Positions 37,020 through 46,125 of a stretch of 64,000 nucleotides of DNA are shown in pieces. The stretch's first letter is position 1. Each line of letters begins with the position of its first letter. The notes beneath the pieces were generated by a model. The model did not search any database. It worked only from the letters and a program-made list of their open reading frames with translations, and had not been told where the DNA came from. The stretch comes from Sphingomonas kyeonggiensis (GTDB lineage Bacteria; Pseudomonadota; Alphaproteobacteria; Sphingomonadales; Sphingomonadaceae), in contig NZ_JAUSTJ010000002.1 in assembly GCF_030812785.1 (NCBI RefSeq), positions 1,116,001 through 1,180,000 on the forward strand, written 5' to 3'. A program made the position numbers and the translations under genes.

Positions 37020-37036
37020 GCGGAGTGTGAATCAGA
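36257..37036 (-). mobile_element. IS5-family insertion sequence (IS427-like group)
   Basis: About 780 bases with one transposase in two overlapping frames. Imperfect terminal repeats can be seen: TAGACTCATAAGC near the left end against CTGATTCACACTC read inward from the right. Target duplication not resolved. It separates the repressor gene from the cargo genes. Confidence 0.75.
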
Positions 37037-37105
37037 ATTGGGCGGAATATGGAAGGTCATCACGCCTCTGTTGCGGACCTCACAAGCAAATGCGATGCTC
37101 GGAAT

Positions 37106-37399
37106 ATGCAAGAGGTCGTGATTGATTGTTCCGGCATCGGATCGACAGAGGAGTTCTGGCAGCGTTATCTCGACGCTGCGAAACCCGAGGGCGCCGCAAT
37201 GTTCGGTCGAAATCTCGACGCCTTCTGGGACGCAATCGAAAGTGGCGGACCAGGATGGCCGGGAGAAGTCTCGCTCGTCTTCAGGCATTCCGCTCAACTG
37301 TCAGGTTTACGAACGAGCGGCGGCGATGCGTCGTTTCTCGATGCGCTCAAAACCATCGCGGACGAGGCAACTGTAGTGAGCGTAAAATTCGTCGATTAG
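37106..37399 (+). CDS. Barstar-family RNase inhibitor
   Basis: 97 residues. MQEVVIDCSGIGSTEEFW and AMFGRNLDAFWDAIESGG match barstar, which plugs the active site of barnase-type RNases. No barnase-like gene is nearby, so it is either an orphan immunity protein or an anti-toxin. Lies 87 bases from the IS transposase start, which may have displaced its promoter or partner. GGAATATGCAAGAGG gives a weak ribosome site. Confidence 0.75.
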   Translation: MQEVVIDCSGIGSTEEFWQRYLDAAKPEGAAMFGRNLDAFWDAIESGGPGWPGEVSLVFRHSAQLSGLRTSGGDASFLDALKTIADEATVVSVKFVD

Positions 37400-37547
37400 C
37401 GCCTCGAAGACCTCTTCAACCGTCCCGCATTTATGAGTTCACGACCTAGTGCAGCCAATCCATTTCGGCGCGAACTAAGGAGGACATAGCCCGCCACACC
37501 GGGCATCAGTCTCCCGGGCCCTGGGGCGATCCGGGCGAGGGGGAAGA

Positions 37548-38039
37548 ATGTCGAAGCAAGATCGGGCGGTGCGAGCCGTCGCCGCAGGCAAGAAGTTCCA
37601 GGCAAGCGGGAAGCAAATACAGGGATGCGGCTGCGCGATAGTGCTGCTCGCGGTGCTGATCATAATTCTCGTGTCGCTACTTCCTAAGGAAGAAGGGGGT
37701 GGCGATCGTGCTGCAGCCTTCCCATTCAAGGCCATCGGGAGCGGGATCTACACGGTCATCATTCCCCGCGATGCGAAGCCCGAGGCGATTGATCGCGCCG
37801 CTAGGGCCCAATGTGCTGGCAAGTCCCTGTGTGACGTTTGGGGCTGGGTGGACGCGGACCGCGTTGCCACCGCTCCGCAAATGACCAACCGCGAGACAGC
37901 GGCGCGGATATACAGCCTGAAGATCAACCGAAACACCGGGTACGATCGCAGCACCTTTGCATGTTCCGCCTTTCCCTCCGCCCCGAAGGATCAGTGCAGT
38001 GAGCCGCCCAGCGAGGCCGAGCTAGAGAACGCGTCTTGA
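37548..38039 (+). CDS. Single-pass membrane protein of unknown function
   Basis: 163 residues. One membrane helix (IQGCGCAIVLLAVLIIILVSLL, around 24-45) and an extracytoplasmic part with four cysteines (AQCAGKSLCDVWGW, FACSAF, DQCSEPP). GAGGGGGAAGA precedes the ATG. Same strand as the gene after it. Not a known phage structural protein; probably cargo. Confidence 0.65.
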   Translation: MSKQDRAVRAVAAGKKFQASGKQIQGCGCAIVLLAVLIIILVSLLPKEEGGGDRAAAFPFKAIGSGIYTVIIPRDAKPEAIDRAARAQCAGKSLCDVWGWVDADRVATAPQMTNRETAARIYSLKINRNTGYDRSTFACSAFPSAPKDQCSEPPSEAELENAS

Positions 38040-38062
38040 GCGGCGGCGAGGAGGATTGATCG

Positions 38063-38908
38063 ATGCGCCCGAGGCAGGAGGTCACGCCGCTCGCTTCACC
38101 GGAGCCGAAGATCGAGTTCAAGTATACGCCGGCCTATGAGCGGACGCGGCGCAACTATCTGTTTGTCTGTGCCCTGCTGATCCTCTTCGCCCTTGCGGCG
38201 CCCGACAAGATCAAGGTCCCGGGCTTCAGCGATGATGCCGGGTTGCCTGCGTGGATCGGTTATATCGCGCTTTGGTTCGCAACGCTCTACTTCGGGCATG
38301 AATACCATGCCGAACACTTGGTCGCCGTCGCCCGCAATAGCGAAATGTTGGCAGGTCGATCAGATGAGCAAGCCGCCGCGGCAATCTTGGACCGCCTTCA
38401 TCAGTTCGATTTGATCAGCCCGGTCAATGAGTTTTCGAACCGCCTGACCCGTTCTATCGATTCGTGGGAAGATACAGCTCAGAGGATCTCCGGCGAGATC
38501 TTGTCGACGCGAATCGTGGAGGAAGTGCGCGATCAGATCATGAGCCTAGCGCGGGCCAGGGTAGGGCCCCCAGCATTGGAATACGGGGAGGTCGAGCAAT
38601 CTGTGCATGCCCGCATTCGAATGATCGGTGAATCCGTCTCGCTGGTCGGGGAGCAGCTGTCCGCTGAACTCGCCAGCGTTAAGGAGGAAGCGAGGAACAC
38701 CTTGGAGGTGTTCAACGGGTATATCCAGAAGATGGACACGCTGCGAGAGAGCCTTACGCAAAGCAGCTCGCACATATACTCGTCGCAGGTACGGTCCTTC
38801 GACCTGAATACCAAACTGGGATGGGGAAGTTTTGTCGTGGCGACGCTTTTGACCATTGCTCGGGTGGTGGAACACCTCTTCTTCACTTCGACATTCCACC
38901 TCACCTAA
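38063..38908 (+). CDS. Membrane-anchored coiled-coil protein of unknown function
   Basis: 281 residues. Two helices near the N-terminus (YLFVCALLILFALAA; WIGYIALWFATLYFG), a long helical middle (residues about 95-245, with GYIQKMDTLRESLTQSSSH), and a last helix (LGWGSFVVATLLTIARVVEHLFF). Its place beside gene D, where P2 phages carry accessory genes, suggests exclusion or defence, but this is inference. Confidence 0.65.
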   Translation: MRPRQEVTPLASPEPKIEFKYTPAYERTRRNYLFVCALLILFALAAPDKIKVPGFSDDAGLPAWIGYIALWFATLYFGHEYHAEHLVAVARNSEMLAGRSDEQAAAAILDRLHQFDLISPVNEFSNRLTRSIDSWEDTAQRISGEILSTRIVEEVRDQIMSLARARVGPPALEYGEVEQSVHARIRMIGESVSLVGEQLSAELASVKEEARNTLEVFNGYIQKMDTLRESLTQSSSHIYSSQVRSFDLNTKLGWGSFVVATLLTIARVVEHLFFTSTFHLT

Positions 38909-38945
38909 CGGACCAGCAGCTGCGCCCTTTTCGCGTCGGGCAGAT

Positions 38946-39974
38946 CTAGCCCTTTGCCTCGAGCGTAAGGCTGGTACGCAGGCCGCCGGACTTGTCCAGG
39001 CTGTGTGACACCTCTGAGAGGATCCAGTTCGACCCATCCACCCCGGGCTTGAAGCCCTGCAGCGTGACGTTGCGCTCGGGGTAGAGGTCCGGGCGAGGAT
39101 CCGATAGCTCGATCGATGCCGATGCGCCGGCGCGCTTGGTTCGGCCGTTCTCGGCCTGTGCGGCCTGCTGCGCGGCCGCCTCGCTGTGATAGACCTTTCG
39201 CAGGCGCTTCGGCTTGCCGGCGCCGCCGCCGGCCTTCACCGTCTTGCGTTCGCCGGCGTCCTGGTCGTGCCAGCGCGCCTCGACGCCGGCATCGGCTCCC
39301 CGGGCGGTGAACCGCACCCTGCAGCTCGATACGTCGGGGCGGGTCAAGGTGAGCCCGGGCAGGGCCTTGCCGCTGGCGGTGGTGCCCTTGCCGATCCGGC
39401 TGAAGAGCAGCTTGCCGTCCTTCACCGTGGCGACTGCGTCGTGATCCTTCCCCAGGCGGCGGAGCAGGGCCATGTCGCTGGTGTTGTGCTGGACGAGCGT
39501 GGGAACGGGGATGCCGGCGAGATCGGGATCGATGCGTGGATCCAGGCCGTTGGCGCCAGCGAGCTCGCGCACGATCGCGCCCAGCGTCGTGCCCTTCCAG
39601 CTCCGCTCGGTGCGGACGCGGAAGCCTGCGGTCAGGTCGGCCGCCCGGGCGCGGACCGAGATCTGGTCGCTCGGGATGCTCCACTCCGGTTCGTCGACCT
39701 TGAAGGCGCCTTTGTCGACCAGGCCCTCGCCTTTGATGCCCAGCTGCAGCCGGATCACGGCGCCAGAGGGCGGAATGGCGAGCATGCCATCGGAATCGTC
39801 GAGCACCAGGTCGAGCTGATCGGCCTCGCCGCCGCGCTTCGAGGTGAGGCGAAGCGAGACCAGGCGCGGCCGGACCTTGTCGGTGATGTCAACCAGCTCC
39901 GCCGCGGCCGCGAAGATATCGCCGGCGAGATCGGAGCCCGCGAGGGTGAGCCGGAAATCGGCCCGCCTCGTCAT
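38946..39974 (-). CDS. Phage late control protein D (tail hub-like)
   Basis: 342 residues, P2 gpD family: RLTLAGSDLAGDIFAAAAELVDITDKVRPRLVSLRLTSKRGG at the start and the late EVSHSLDKSGGLRTSLTLEAKG end. Homologous to the gp27 half of the T4 hub; links tail tube and baseplate spike. Overlaps U by ATGA. Confidence 0.92.
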   Translation of the reverse strand: MTRRADFRLTLAGSDLAGDIFAAAAELVDITDKVRPRLVSLRLTSKRGGEADQLDLVLDDSDGMLAIPPSGAVIRLQLGIKGEGLVDKGAFKVDEPEWSIPSDQISVRARAADLTAGFRVRTERSWKGTTLGAIVRELAGANGLDPRIDPDLAGIPVPTLVQHNTSDMALLRRLGKDHDAVATVKDGKLLFSRIGKGTTASGKALPGLTLTRPDVSSCRVRFTARGADAGVEARWHDQDAGERKTVKAGGGAGKPKRLRKVYHSEAAAQQAAQAENGRTKRAGASASIELSDPRPDLYPERNVTLQGFKPGVDGSNWILSEVSHSLDKSGGLRTSLTLEAKG

Positions 39975-40348
39975 GCCTCGCGCTCGAGCTCGAGGGAGAA
40001 ATCGATCACGCGCGGCACGCCGTCGACGAGCATCGCCTTTCGCTGCTCGCTCATGCGTAGGATCAGGAAGCGGCCGAGGATCCTGCCGGTGCCTTCGATG
40101 AAGTCGTAGCTCTCGCCCTGGTCCGCCATGTCACGCAGCGTCTGGATGGCGCCATAGCTGCCCACCGCCTCGGGCGCGATCAGGCCGCCGATCGAGATCC
40201 GCTCCGCGCCGGGGCCGACATATTGGGTGGCATCCCGATCGCCGACGCGCGGCGTGCGCGCATACGCCCATTCGGTGTCCCGCGCGAAATCGGAGAAAGG
40301 GAAGGTCGCCAGCTCGAAGACGAACAGGCCGAGGGCGGCGAGCGCCAT
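39971..40348 (-). CDS. Phage tail protein U
   Basis: 125 residues. LGLFVFELATFPFSDFARDTEWAYARTPRVG and VDFSLELERE-like end match P2 gpU, a tail terminator partner. Start at 40348 overlaps the T stop (ATGA). Longer open frames upstream belong to the shadow of T. Confidence 0.92.
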   Translation of the reverse strand: MALAALGLFVFELATFPFSDFARDTEWAYARTPRVGDRDATQYVGPGAERISIGGLIAPEAVGSYGAIQTLRDMADQGESYDFIEGTGRILGRFLILRMSEQRKAMLVDGVPRVIDFSLELEREA

Positions 40349-42330
40349 CAGTCGCGATCCTCGAAGCTGGAGCCGTTTTCTTCGGCCTGCAGCCGCTTGA
40401 GCTCGGCGTAGAGCTCGCGCGCCTGGGCGCGCATGTCGACGCCTGGACCGCCCTGGACGGTGATGTAGAAGTTGTTCGTTACCGGCACCGCCGAGGCTCC
40501 GCGCCCGGGCGTGCCGGCGCCGGCGGCCGCCGGCGTCGCCATGAGCGCGCTGCCCGCCATGGCGGCCGTCATCTGGTTGCCGATGCCGCTCAGCCGCGAA
40601 AGCGGTCCACCGACGCCGCGATCGAGGCCCTGGTCGAGACCCGCCATCATGTGCCCGCCGATCGCGGCGAAGACGCGGCTTGGCGACTTGATGCCAAGCA
40701 CCGCCTTCAGCGCGGTGACGGCACGTGCACCGAGGCCCATGATGTGCCGCGCCAAGCGCAGGGGATCGAGCGCGGTCAGCAGCCCCTCGAGCATCATCTT
40801 CCCGATCGACGACCAGGACGGGATCAGGGAGCGGAGGAAGTTGACAGCACCCATGAACGCCGAGCCGATGCGGGCGCAAAGCTTGCTGAAGAAGTTCGAG
40901 ATCGGCCCCCAATTGGCGTAGATCGCATAGGCCGCTGCCGCGAGCGCCGCGACGATCACCGCGATCCATCCGAAGGCCGCGAGCATCGAGATGCCCAGGG
41001 CGCCGGCGACGAAGCCGAGGCCGGACAGGATCGCCCCGAAGACCGTGATCGCGCCGCCGGCGATGGTGAGGATCGGGCCGATCGAGGCGAGCGCGATGAT
41101 GACAGCGAGCAGGGTGTCCGGGCTCATCGAGTCGATCACGGCGGTGACCTTCTCGAGCAACCTGGTCAGGGCGGGCAGGATCTTGAGCGCGGCGCCGCCA
41201 AGGCTCTCCTGGAAGGTGCGCCAGGCCTGTTGCGAGCCGGCGGTCGGGTCTGCATCGCGCTGCGCCTTGGCGGCGCCGCCGAATTGCTTGTCGAGTTCGT
41301 CCAGGATCATCGCCTGGGCTTTGGCGGTCTCGCCCGCCTTGACCCAGGTCTTGATCTGCTCCTTCTGCTCGGCGCTGAGGCTGACGCCGGCACGGGTGAG
41401 GGCGCTGATTCCCTTCACCGGATCGTTCAGCGCTTTGCCCACCATCAGGGCGCGGCCCTGCAGGTCGCCGCCCAGGCGCGCGGTGAGGTTCACCGCGGCG
41501 AGCTGGGCGCGGTCGAACGCCTGCCCCGACACATTGCCGAAGGTCAGCATGTTCGCGGTGACCTGCTTCATGATGTCGTCGTCGTCGAACAGGGAATTAT
41601 CCTGCAGATCAGACGCCTGCTTTGACAACTGCTCTAGCGACCGCCCGGCCTTTGGGCCCATCGAGTCGAGTGCAGACTTGACGTCGGCCGACGACTTCTG
41701 GCTGTCGATCGCGGCCGGGATCGAGGCCACGGTGAGCGCGACGAGTGGCGCGGTAACACCGGCGGTCGCCATGGCGCCGGCGCCGGCGATCTTGCCGCCG
41801 GTTTCCCGGATGGCGGCGCCGCGCCTCTGGATCCGCTGGATGCGCTCGAGCCGTGCGCGCTGCGCCTCGAGCTGCTCGTTCGTTTGCCGCGTCTCGCGAG
41901 CAAGACGCTCCTCGTGCTCGGTCAGGCGAGACACATCGACGCCGGCGCGCTCGAGGCCCCGCGACAGGTCCTGGAGCCGGTCCCGGTGTGTCGCTGCGCG
42001 GGCCGCAGCCGCGGCCTCGGCTTTCTCGGCCGCCTGCAGTGCGCGGGCGAGCTCCCTGGTCGGGGCATCGGTCCTGGCGATCTCCTCGCGCACCGCGGCC
42101 GTCCTGGCGCGCAGCTCGGCGAGCTCCTCGGCGCTCTTCTGGAATCGCTGCTCGGCACCGCGGAACTGGGCGAGCTGCATTTGCGATCGCTTGAGGCCTG
42201 CGAGCTCCCGCTGGGTTTCCGCCATCGCGCGGCCGAGGCCGCGGGTGCCGCCGGTGAGCTGGCGCAGCGGCGCGCCCAGGCGATCGAGCGCGGCGAACAG
42301 CACCTGGACCCGGACACTTCTCTCGCTCAC
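40348..42330 (-). CDS. Tail tape measure protein (P2 gpT-like)
   Basis: 660 residues, GTG start in the E' stop. Long helical N-terminus (ELARALQAAEKAEAAAAARA), the TP901-type core (LSKQASDLQDNSLFDDDDIMKQVTANMLTFGNVSGQAF), then hydrophobic segments (about 410-480) and GIKSPSRVFAAIGGHMMAGLDQG near the end. Sets tail length; the hydrophobic part enters the host membrane on infection. Confidence 0.93.
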   Translation of the reverse strand: MSERSVRVQVLFAALDRLGAPLRQLTGGTRGLGRAMAETQRELAGLKRSQMQLAQFRGAEQRFQKSAEELAELRARTAAVREEIARTDAPTRELARALQAAEKAEAAAAARAATHRDRLQDLSRGLERAGVDVSRLTEHEERLARETRQTNEQLEAQRARLERIQRIQRRGAAIRETGGKIAGAGAMATAGVTAPLVALTVASIPAAIDSQKSSADVKSALDSMGPKAGRSLEQLSKQASDLQDNSLFDDDDIMKQVTANMLTFGNVSGQAFDRAQLAAVNLTARLGGDLQGRALMVGKALNDPVKGISALTRAGVSLSAEQKEQIKTWVKAGETAKAQAMILDELDKQFGGAAKAQRDADPTAGSQQAWRTFQESLGGAALKILPALTRLLEKVTAVIDSMSPDTLLAVIIALASIGPILTIAGGAITVFGAILSGLGFVAGALGISMLAAFGWIAVIVAALAAAAYAIYANWGPISNFFSKLCARIGSAFMGAVNFLRSLIPSWSSIGKMMLEGLLTALDPLRLARHIMGLGARAVTALKAVLGIKSPSRVFAAIGGHMMAGLDQGLDRGVGGPLSRLSGIGNQMTAAMAGSALMATPAAAGAGTPGRGASAVPVTNNFYITVQGGPGVDMRAQARELYAELKRLQAEENGSSFEDRD

Positions 42331-42766
42331 CCTTCAGCCTTTCTCATTTTCTCGAAGCGATCGATGGCAAGCGACTGCCACATCATCAGTTCGTCCAGCG
42401 TCATCGCCGCCATCACCTCGGGCGGCCAATGGAACACGGCGGCGATGTCCGCGCAGGCCTGCTCTACAGGCCCGGGTTCTCCGCCCTCATCGCCGCCGTC
42501 AGAAAAAAACAGCCGATCTCGACGCCGCACTGCAGCAGGTCGGCGGGATCCATGCCGGCGGCCTCGATCTCGGTGATGGGCGGGTTCGAGATCCGGGGCA
42601 GCAGCTTGATCACCGTGTCGGTCTTCAGCTGGGTGAGGTCGACCAGGGTGAGGCCGCGCAGCTCGCCGCTCATCGGCTTGCGGAGCTGCAAGGTCTCGAT
42701 CGAGGTTTCGCCGCGGGCAATCGGCTCCTCGAGCGGTACGTTCGCGATCTTGACGGGCTTGGACAT
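42327..42766 (-). CDS. Tail assembly chaperone E+E' (frameshift product)
   Basis: Read through a -1 shift at seven T residues on the minus strand (42509-42503), joining gpE up to GCFF to the E' frame SDGGDEGGEPGPVEQACADI ... ending MRKAEG. P2 uses the same arrangement with a T6G slip site. The E-to-E+E' ratio governs tape measure packing in this family. Confidence 0.8.
42464..42766 (-). CDS. Phage tail protein E
   Basis: 100 residues. KIANVPLEEPIARGETSIETLQLRKPMSGELRGL and LLPRISNPPITEIEAAGMDPADLL are typical of P2 gpE. Without frameshift it ends RAENPGL. Twelve bases after FII. Confidence 0.9.
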   Translation of the reverse strand: MSKPVKIANVPLEEPIARGETSIETLQLRKPMSGELRGLTLVDLTQLKTDTVIKLLPRISNPPITEIEAAGMDPADLLQCGVEIGCFFLTAAMRAENPGL

Positions 42767-42778
42767 GGAAACCTCCGT

Positions 42779-43288
42779 TCAGAGCTGCAGGGCGGCGCGC
42801 ATCGCTGCGCTGCGATCGACGCCGCCGACGATGAACAGGCCCGAGATCATGTCGATCTCGATCAGCGCCGCGCCGTTGACGATCAGCTTGAAGTAGGTGA
42901 GCGTCGACTTGACCGCGTGCTCGGTGTTGTCGCCGGTCTTGGCGGTGCCGAGGTCGATCTCGGTATGCATGCCGCGCGTGACGATCTCGGCGGTGATGGC
43001 GGTGCCCAGCTCTTCTTCCTGGTACCAGCCCACAAAGCGCTGCTGTATGCCGGAGACGCCGAACTCACCGAACTGGCGCATCACCGCGACGACCAGGCCG
43101 CCATACTTGGTCGTCATCTCGAGCTTCTCGAGGCCGAGCGCGATATCGATCTCACCGAGCATGCCGGCGGCGCGATACTGCTCGACCTTGAGCGCGAGCT
43201 TGGGTAGCTCGATCTCGGGCACCTTGCCGAGATAGTTGTCGCCGGCGTTGTAGACGGTGAAGTTCTTCAGCTTGTGGGGGAGGCCCAT
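42779..43288 (-). CDS. Major tail tube protein FII
   Basis: 169 residues. GLPHKLKNFTVYNAGDNYLGKVPEIELPKLALK is the classic tube protein start; the rest is beta-rich. Forms the inner tube of the contractile tail. Follows the sheath gene. Confidence 0.94.
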   Translation of the reverse strand: MGLPHKLKNFTVYNAGDNYLGKVPEIELPKLALKVEQYRAAGMLGEIDIALGLEKLEMTTKYGGLVVAVMRQFGEFGVSGIQQRFVGWYQEEELGTAITAEIVTRGMHTEIDLGTAKTGDNTEHAVKSTLTYFKLIVNGAALIEIDMISGLFIVGGVDRSAAMRAALQL

Positions 43289-43311
43289 GTGCGGATCCTT
43301 TGCGCGCTAGG

Positions 43312-44484
43312 TCAGGCGGTCGCGGCGTTCAGCTGGTCGCCGAAACCCGAATAGTATTTCGTGGTGACGCGGAGGTTGTTCGTCAGGGCCTCGAGCGGCG
43401 CGATCGAGGTATATTCGACGTCCATGGTGAGCTTGCCCGCAGCGAGCGATTCCGCCGGGTTGGCCGTCCCGTCAAACCAGGTATTGCCACCGATGATCCG
43501 GCCTTCGCGCGTCCAACGGCGGAGAAGAGCGTTGCCCTCTTCGACCAAGTCGCGGATCAGGCCCAGCGTCATCGGCCTGTCGATGTAAGGCGCCTCGATC
43601 TGCGTGAGTGCATCCTTCAGCGCCTGGGCCGTGCGCGTGGCGACCTCGAAGGAGAAGAAGGGTTCATCCGAACAGGTGCGGTTCCCCCAGAACCGGTAGC
43701 CGTTCATGCAAATCAGGGTGGTGACCTGGGCAGCATTCAGGACGCCGGCGTCGTTGTCGGAATCGCGGATGTCGAAATGGACGTCCTTGCTGATGCCGGT
43801 GACGCCGGCGGCGACGACATTGGATAGCGATTTGTGGAAACCGATCCGCTCATCGGTCATGGCGCGCTGGCCGAGCGCAGTGGCGATCGCGTGCCCGTCG
43901 AAGCCGGTCCAGTCGGGCCAGATCAGCTCAAGCTCGCGATCGCCAAACTGGCCACGGTAGATGGTCGCACCTTCGTTGGTGTCCGTTTCGGCCCCACGGC
44001 AGCTTGCGTAGACCATTCCGTCGAGCTTCTTCGCCACGGCGACGGCCGCGACGATGGCTTGCTGCGTGTCGAGGCCGGGCATGCCGATGATCCTCGGCCG
44101 AAGGCCAAGGATGCCCTCAGCCGCGAGTAGCGCCTTCACACCGGTATAAAGGCCATCGACGCTGCCACCGACCACGTTCGCCTCTGTCTCGGCCTGGTCG
44201 GCACCCTCCGGTATGCGCACAACGATCGTCAGCGGCGTGCCCTGGTCGGCAATCGCGCCCAAGACCTTCGCCATCGTACCGCCGGTCGACAGCGCAGTTG
44301 CGGCGCGGAAGTCGTTCACCCGGACCGGACGATTGAGCGGGAAGGCTGCGTCGAGAGCCTCGGTCGCGGCGCCAGCCTCGGCGCTGGCGGTGACGATCAC
44401 GCCGATGATCGCCATCGACTTTTCGAGGATCGGACGGATGCCCTCGACGGGCTCGAGGAAGGTGATGCCGTGGAAGAAAGCCAT
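43312..44484 (-). CDS. Tail sheath protein FI
   Basis: 390 residues. FFHGITFLEPVEGIRPI at the start, RAATALSTGGTMAKVL and NGYRFWGNRTCSDEPFFSFE later are sheath family features. Contracts to drive the tube into the host. Confidence 0.95.
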   Translation of the reverse strand: MAFFHGITFLEPVEGIRPILEKSMAIIGVIVTASAEAGAATEALDAAFPLNRPVRVNDFRAATALSTGGTMAKVLGAIADQGTPLTIVVRIPEGADQAETEANVVGGSVDGLYTGVKALLAAEGILGLRPRIIGMPGLDTQQAIVAAVAVAKKLDGMVYASCRGAETDTNEGATIYRGQFGDRELELIWPDWTGFDGHAIATALGQRAMTDERIGFHKSLSNVVAAGVTGISKDVHFDIRDSDNDAGVLNAAQVTTLICMNGYRFWGNRTCSDEPFFSFEVATRTAQALKDALTQIEAPYIDRPMTLGLIRDLVEEGNALLRRWTREGRIIGGNTWFDGTANPAESLAAGKLTMDVEYTSIAPLEALTNNLRVTTKYYSGFGDQLNAATA

Positions 44485-44494
44485 GCGAGGATCC

Positions 44495-44863
44495 TCAGCT
44501 GGAAGCGGGACGGAGGGGGATGGAGAGGCGGGCGAGGCCGGTGACGCCGGCGGCTTCGGTGAGCTCGCCTTCGAGGTCGACGCCGAACCGCCCGCCGGCG
44601 AACTCGGCGGCTTCGCCGGTTAGCGTGACGCGCGTCAGGCGGATGCGGGGTTCCCAACGGCGGATCGCATCGGCGATGGCGGCGATAAGGCGGAGGCGGC
44701 CGAGCGCGTTCATCGCCTGGTCGATCAGCTCGAACACGGCCGAGCCATAATCGCGGCGCATCAGGCGGGAGCCGATCGGCGTGGTGAGGATATCGGTGAT
44801 CGACTGCGCCAGGTGCTCGAGGCCCGAGAGGCGCTTGCCGGTTTCTCGGTCCATGCCGATCAT
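44495..44863 (-). CDS. Baseplate protein W (gp25-like)
   Basis: 122 residues. GLEHLAQSITDILTTPIGSRLMRRDYGS matches the GPW/gp25 lysozyme-like baseplate family including the R-R-D-Y-G-S motif; no enzyme activity expected. ATG overlaps the V stop. Confidence 0.93.
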   Translation of the reverse strand: MIGMDRETGKRLSGLEHLAQSITDILTTPIGSRLMRRDYGSAVFELIDQAMNALGRLRLIAAIADAIRRWEPRIRLTRVTLTGEAAEFAGGRFGVDLEGELTEAAGVTGLARLSIPLRPASS

Positions 44864-45447
44864 TGCGGCACCCCCGAGATCCCGCTGCCCGGCTGCACCT
44901 GGCCGTGCTTGTGGGTTTTCAGGCTGATCGAGCCGGCCTTGACGTCGTCGTCGCTGGAGATCTCGCCGACGGCGTGGAGCTGCGCCTCGAGCTCGACGTT
45001 GTCGGTGACCTTCAGCTGGCCCTGGATCTCGACGTCGCCGACGAACTTGATCCCGCCAGGCGCGGTCACCGTGGCCTTGCCGCCGCCGGGCAAGGTCGCC
45101 TCGAGCCCGTGCGTCACCGGATCGTAGGCGAGCTCGGCGCCGTCCTCGAACCGAATGACGTCGCGGTCCTGGTCTCCGATCGGCGGAAAGGCATTGCAGA
45201 CGACGCCACGCATGGCGATCGCGCCTTCGATGTCTGCATCCGGCGCGAAGAGCACGACCTGCTCGCCCACCTTGGGCCGGATCCAGATCGACGTTCCGCC
45301 GGCGGCGCCGGTGAGCCAGCGCAGGTTCGCCGTGACAATCTCCCCGACGCGCACGGCGATGCGGCCGCCGGGCAGATCGACGCTGTCGATCGTGCCATAG
45401 CGGATCAGCTCGCCCATGCGGCCCGGGAGATCGTCCTCGGCGGTCAC
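44860..45447 (-). CDS. Baseplate spike protein V
   Basis: 195 residues, P2 gpV family. GELIRYGTIDSVDLPGGRI at the start, an OB-fold, then a beta helix, ending KTHKHGQVQPGSGISG with the iron-binding His-x-His spike tip motif. GTG start. Confidence 0.94.
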   Translation of the reverse strand: MTAEDDLPGRMGELIRYGTIDSVDLPGGRIAVRVGEIVTANLRWLTGAAGGTSIWIRPKVGEQVVLFAPDADIEGAIAMRGVVCNAFPPIGDQDRDVIRFEDGAELAYDPVTHGLEATLPGGGKATVTAPGGIKFVGDVEIQGQLKVTDNVELEAQLHAVGEISSDDDVKAGSISLKTHKHGQVQPGSGISGVPQ

Positions 45448-45450
45448 GGA

Positions 45451-45933
45451 TCAGTCGCGCTCGAGCTCGAGCTCAACGGTGAAGACCTCGGCCGAGGCCG
45501 GGGTGTAGACGTCGCGCGCCTCGAGGAGGACGTAGAGGTCTGCGCTCGGCGCGACGGTGTCGAACTGGATCGCGCAGGCAGCGCGGCCCTGGGCGGCATC
45601 GCCCAGCACCTGGTCGATCGTCACGTCGACATGGCCCAGATAGCCCTTGGCCCCACCGTTGGTGACCGAGAAGGCGCCGTTGTCGCCGTTACCGGCGGTC
45701 GGCGCCGCGGTGAACAGGTGAACGCGGAAGGCGGCCGCGGTGACCGAGACGCTGCTCTTGGTGAGCTGGATCCCGACGACGCTGCCGTTTCCGCCCGGGA
45801 AGCGCGCCGCCGCGACGTGCGGCACGACCACGCTGGCAGCGGTGGCGTTGTTGGCGACTAGGTCGCCCGAGGCATATTGGGTCGTGTTCGCCGGACGCGT
45901 GAAGGTGACAGTCTTGGTGGCGCGGTTGTTCAT
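45451..45933 (-). CDS. Phage structural protein of unknown role
   Basis: 160 residues, beta-rich, beginning NNRATKTVTFTRPANTTQYASGDLVAN. First gene after the late promoter site at 46,027 and directly before V, so a baseplate or virion accessory part is likely. No named family recognised. Confidence 0.7.
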   Translation of the reverse strand: MNNRATKTVTFTRPANTTQYASGDLVANNATAASVVVPHVAAARFPGGNGSVVGIQLTKSSVSVTAAAFRVHLFTAAPTAGNGDNGAFSVTNGGAKGYLGHVDVTIDQVLGDAAQGRAACAIQFDTVAPSADLYVLLEARDVYTPASAEVFTVELELERD

Positions 45934-46026
45934 GGCGGCGGTCCTCGCTGGTGGGTGCGGGCCGCAGCCGGCCCGATTGAGCGGGGCCTATGCTGGAGCG
46001 CGGACGCGCGACGATCACGTTCCCAC

Positions 46027-46051
46027 TGTTGTAAGAAGCGGCGTTACAACA
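46027..46051. promoter_or_regulatory. Ogr-type late promoter dyad A
   Basis: TGTTGTAA (46027-46034), nine bases, TTACAACA (46044-46051). A possible -10 CATAGG lies 35 bases past it on the minus strand, placing the dyad near -55 to -60 for the 45,933-to-D operon. The plus-strand gene at 46,126 begins 75 bases away on the other side. Confidence 0.75.
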
Positions 46052-46125
46052 CTGGCTGGGTGAGCCAGGCGGCCCCGCGGGCGGACAGCACAGCATGCGC
46101 AAGTCGAGGACGTTGACAGCCCCCG

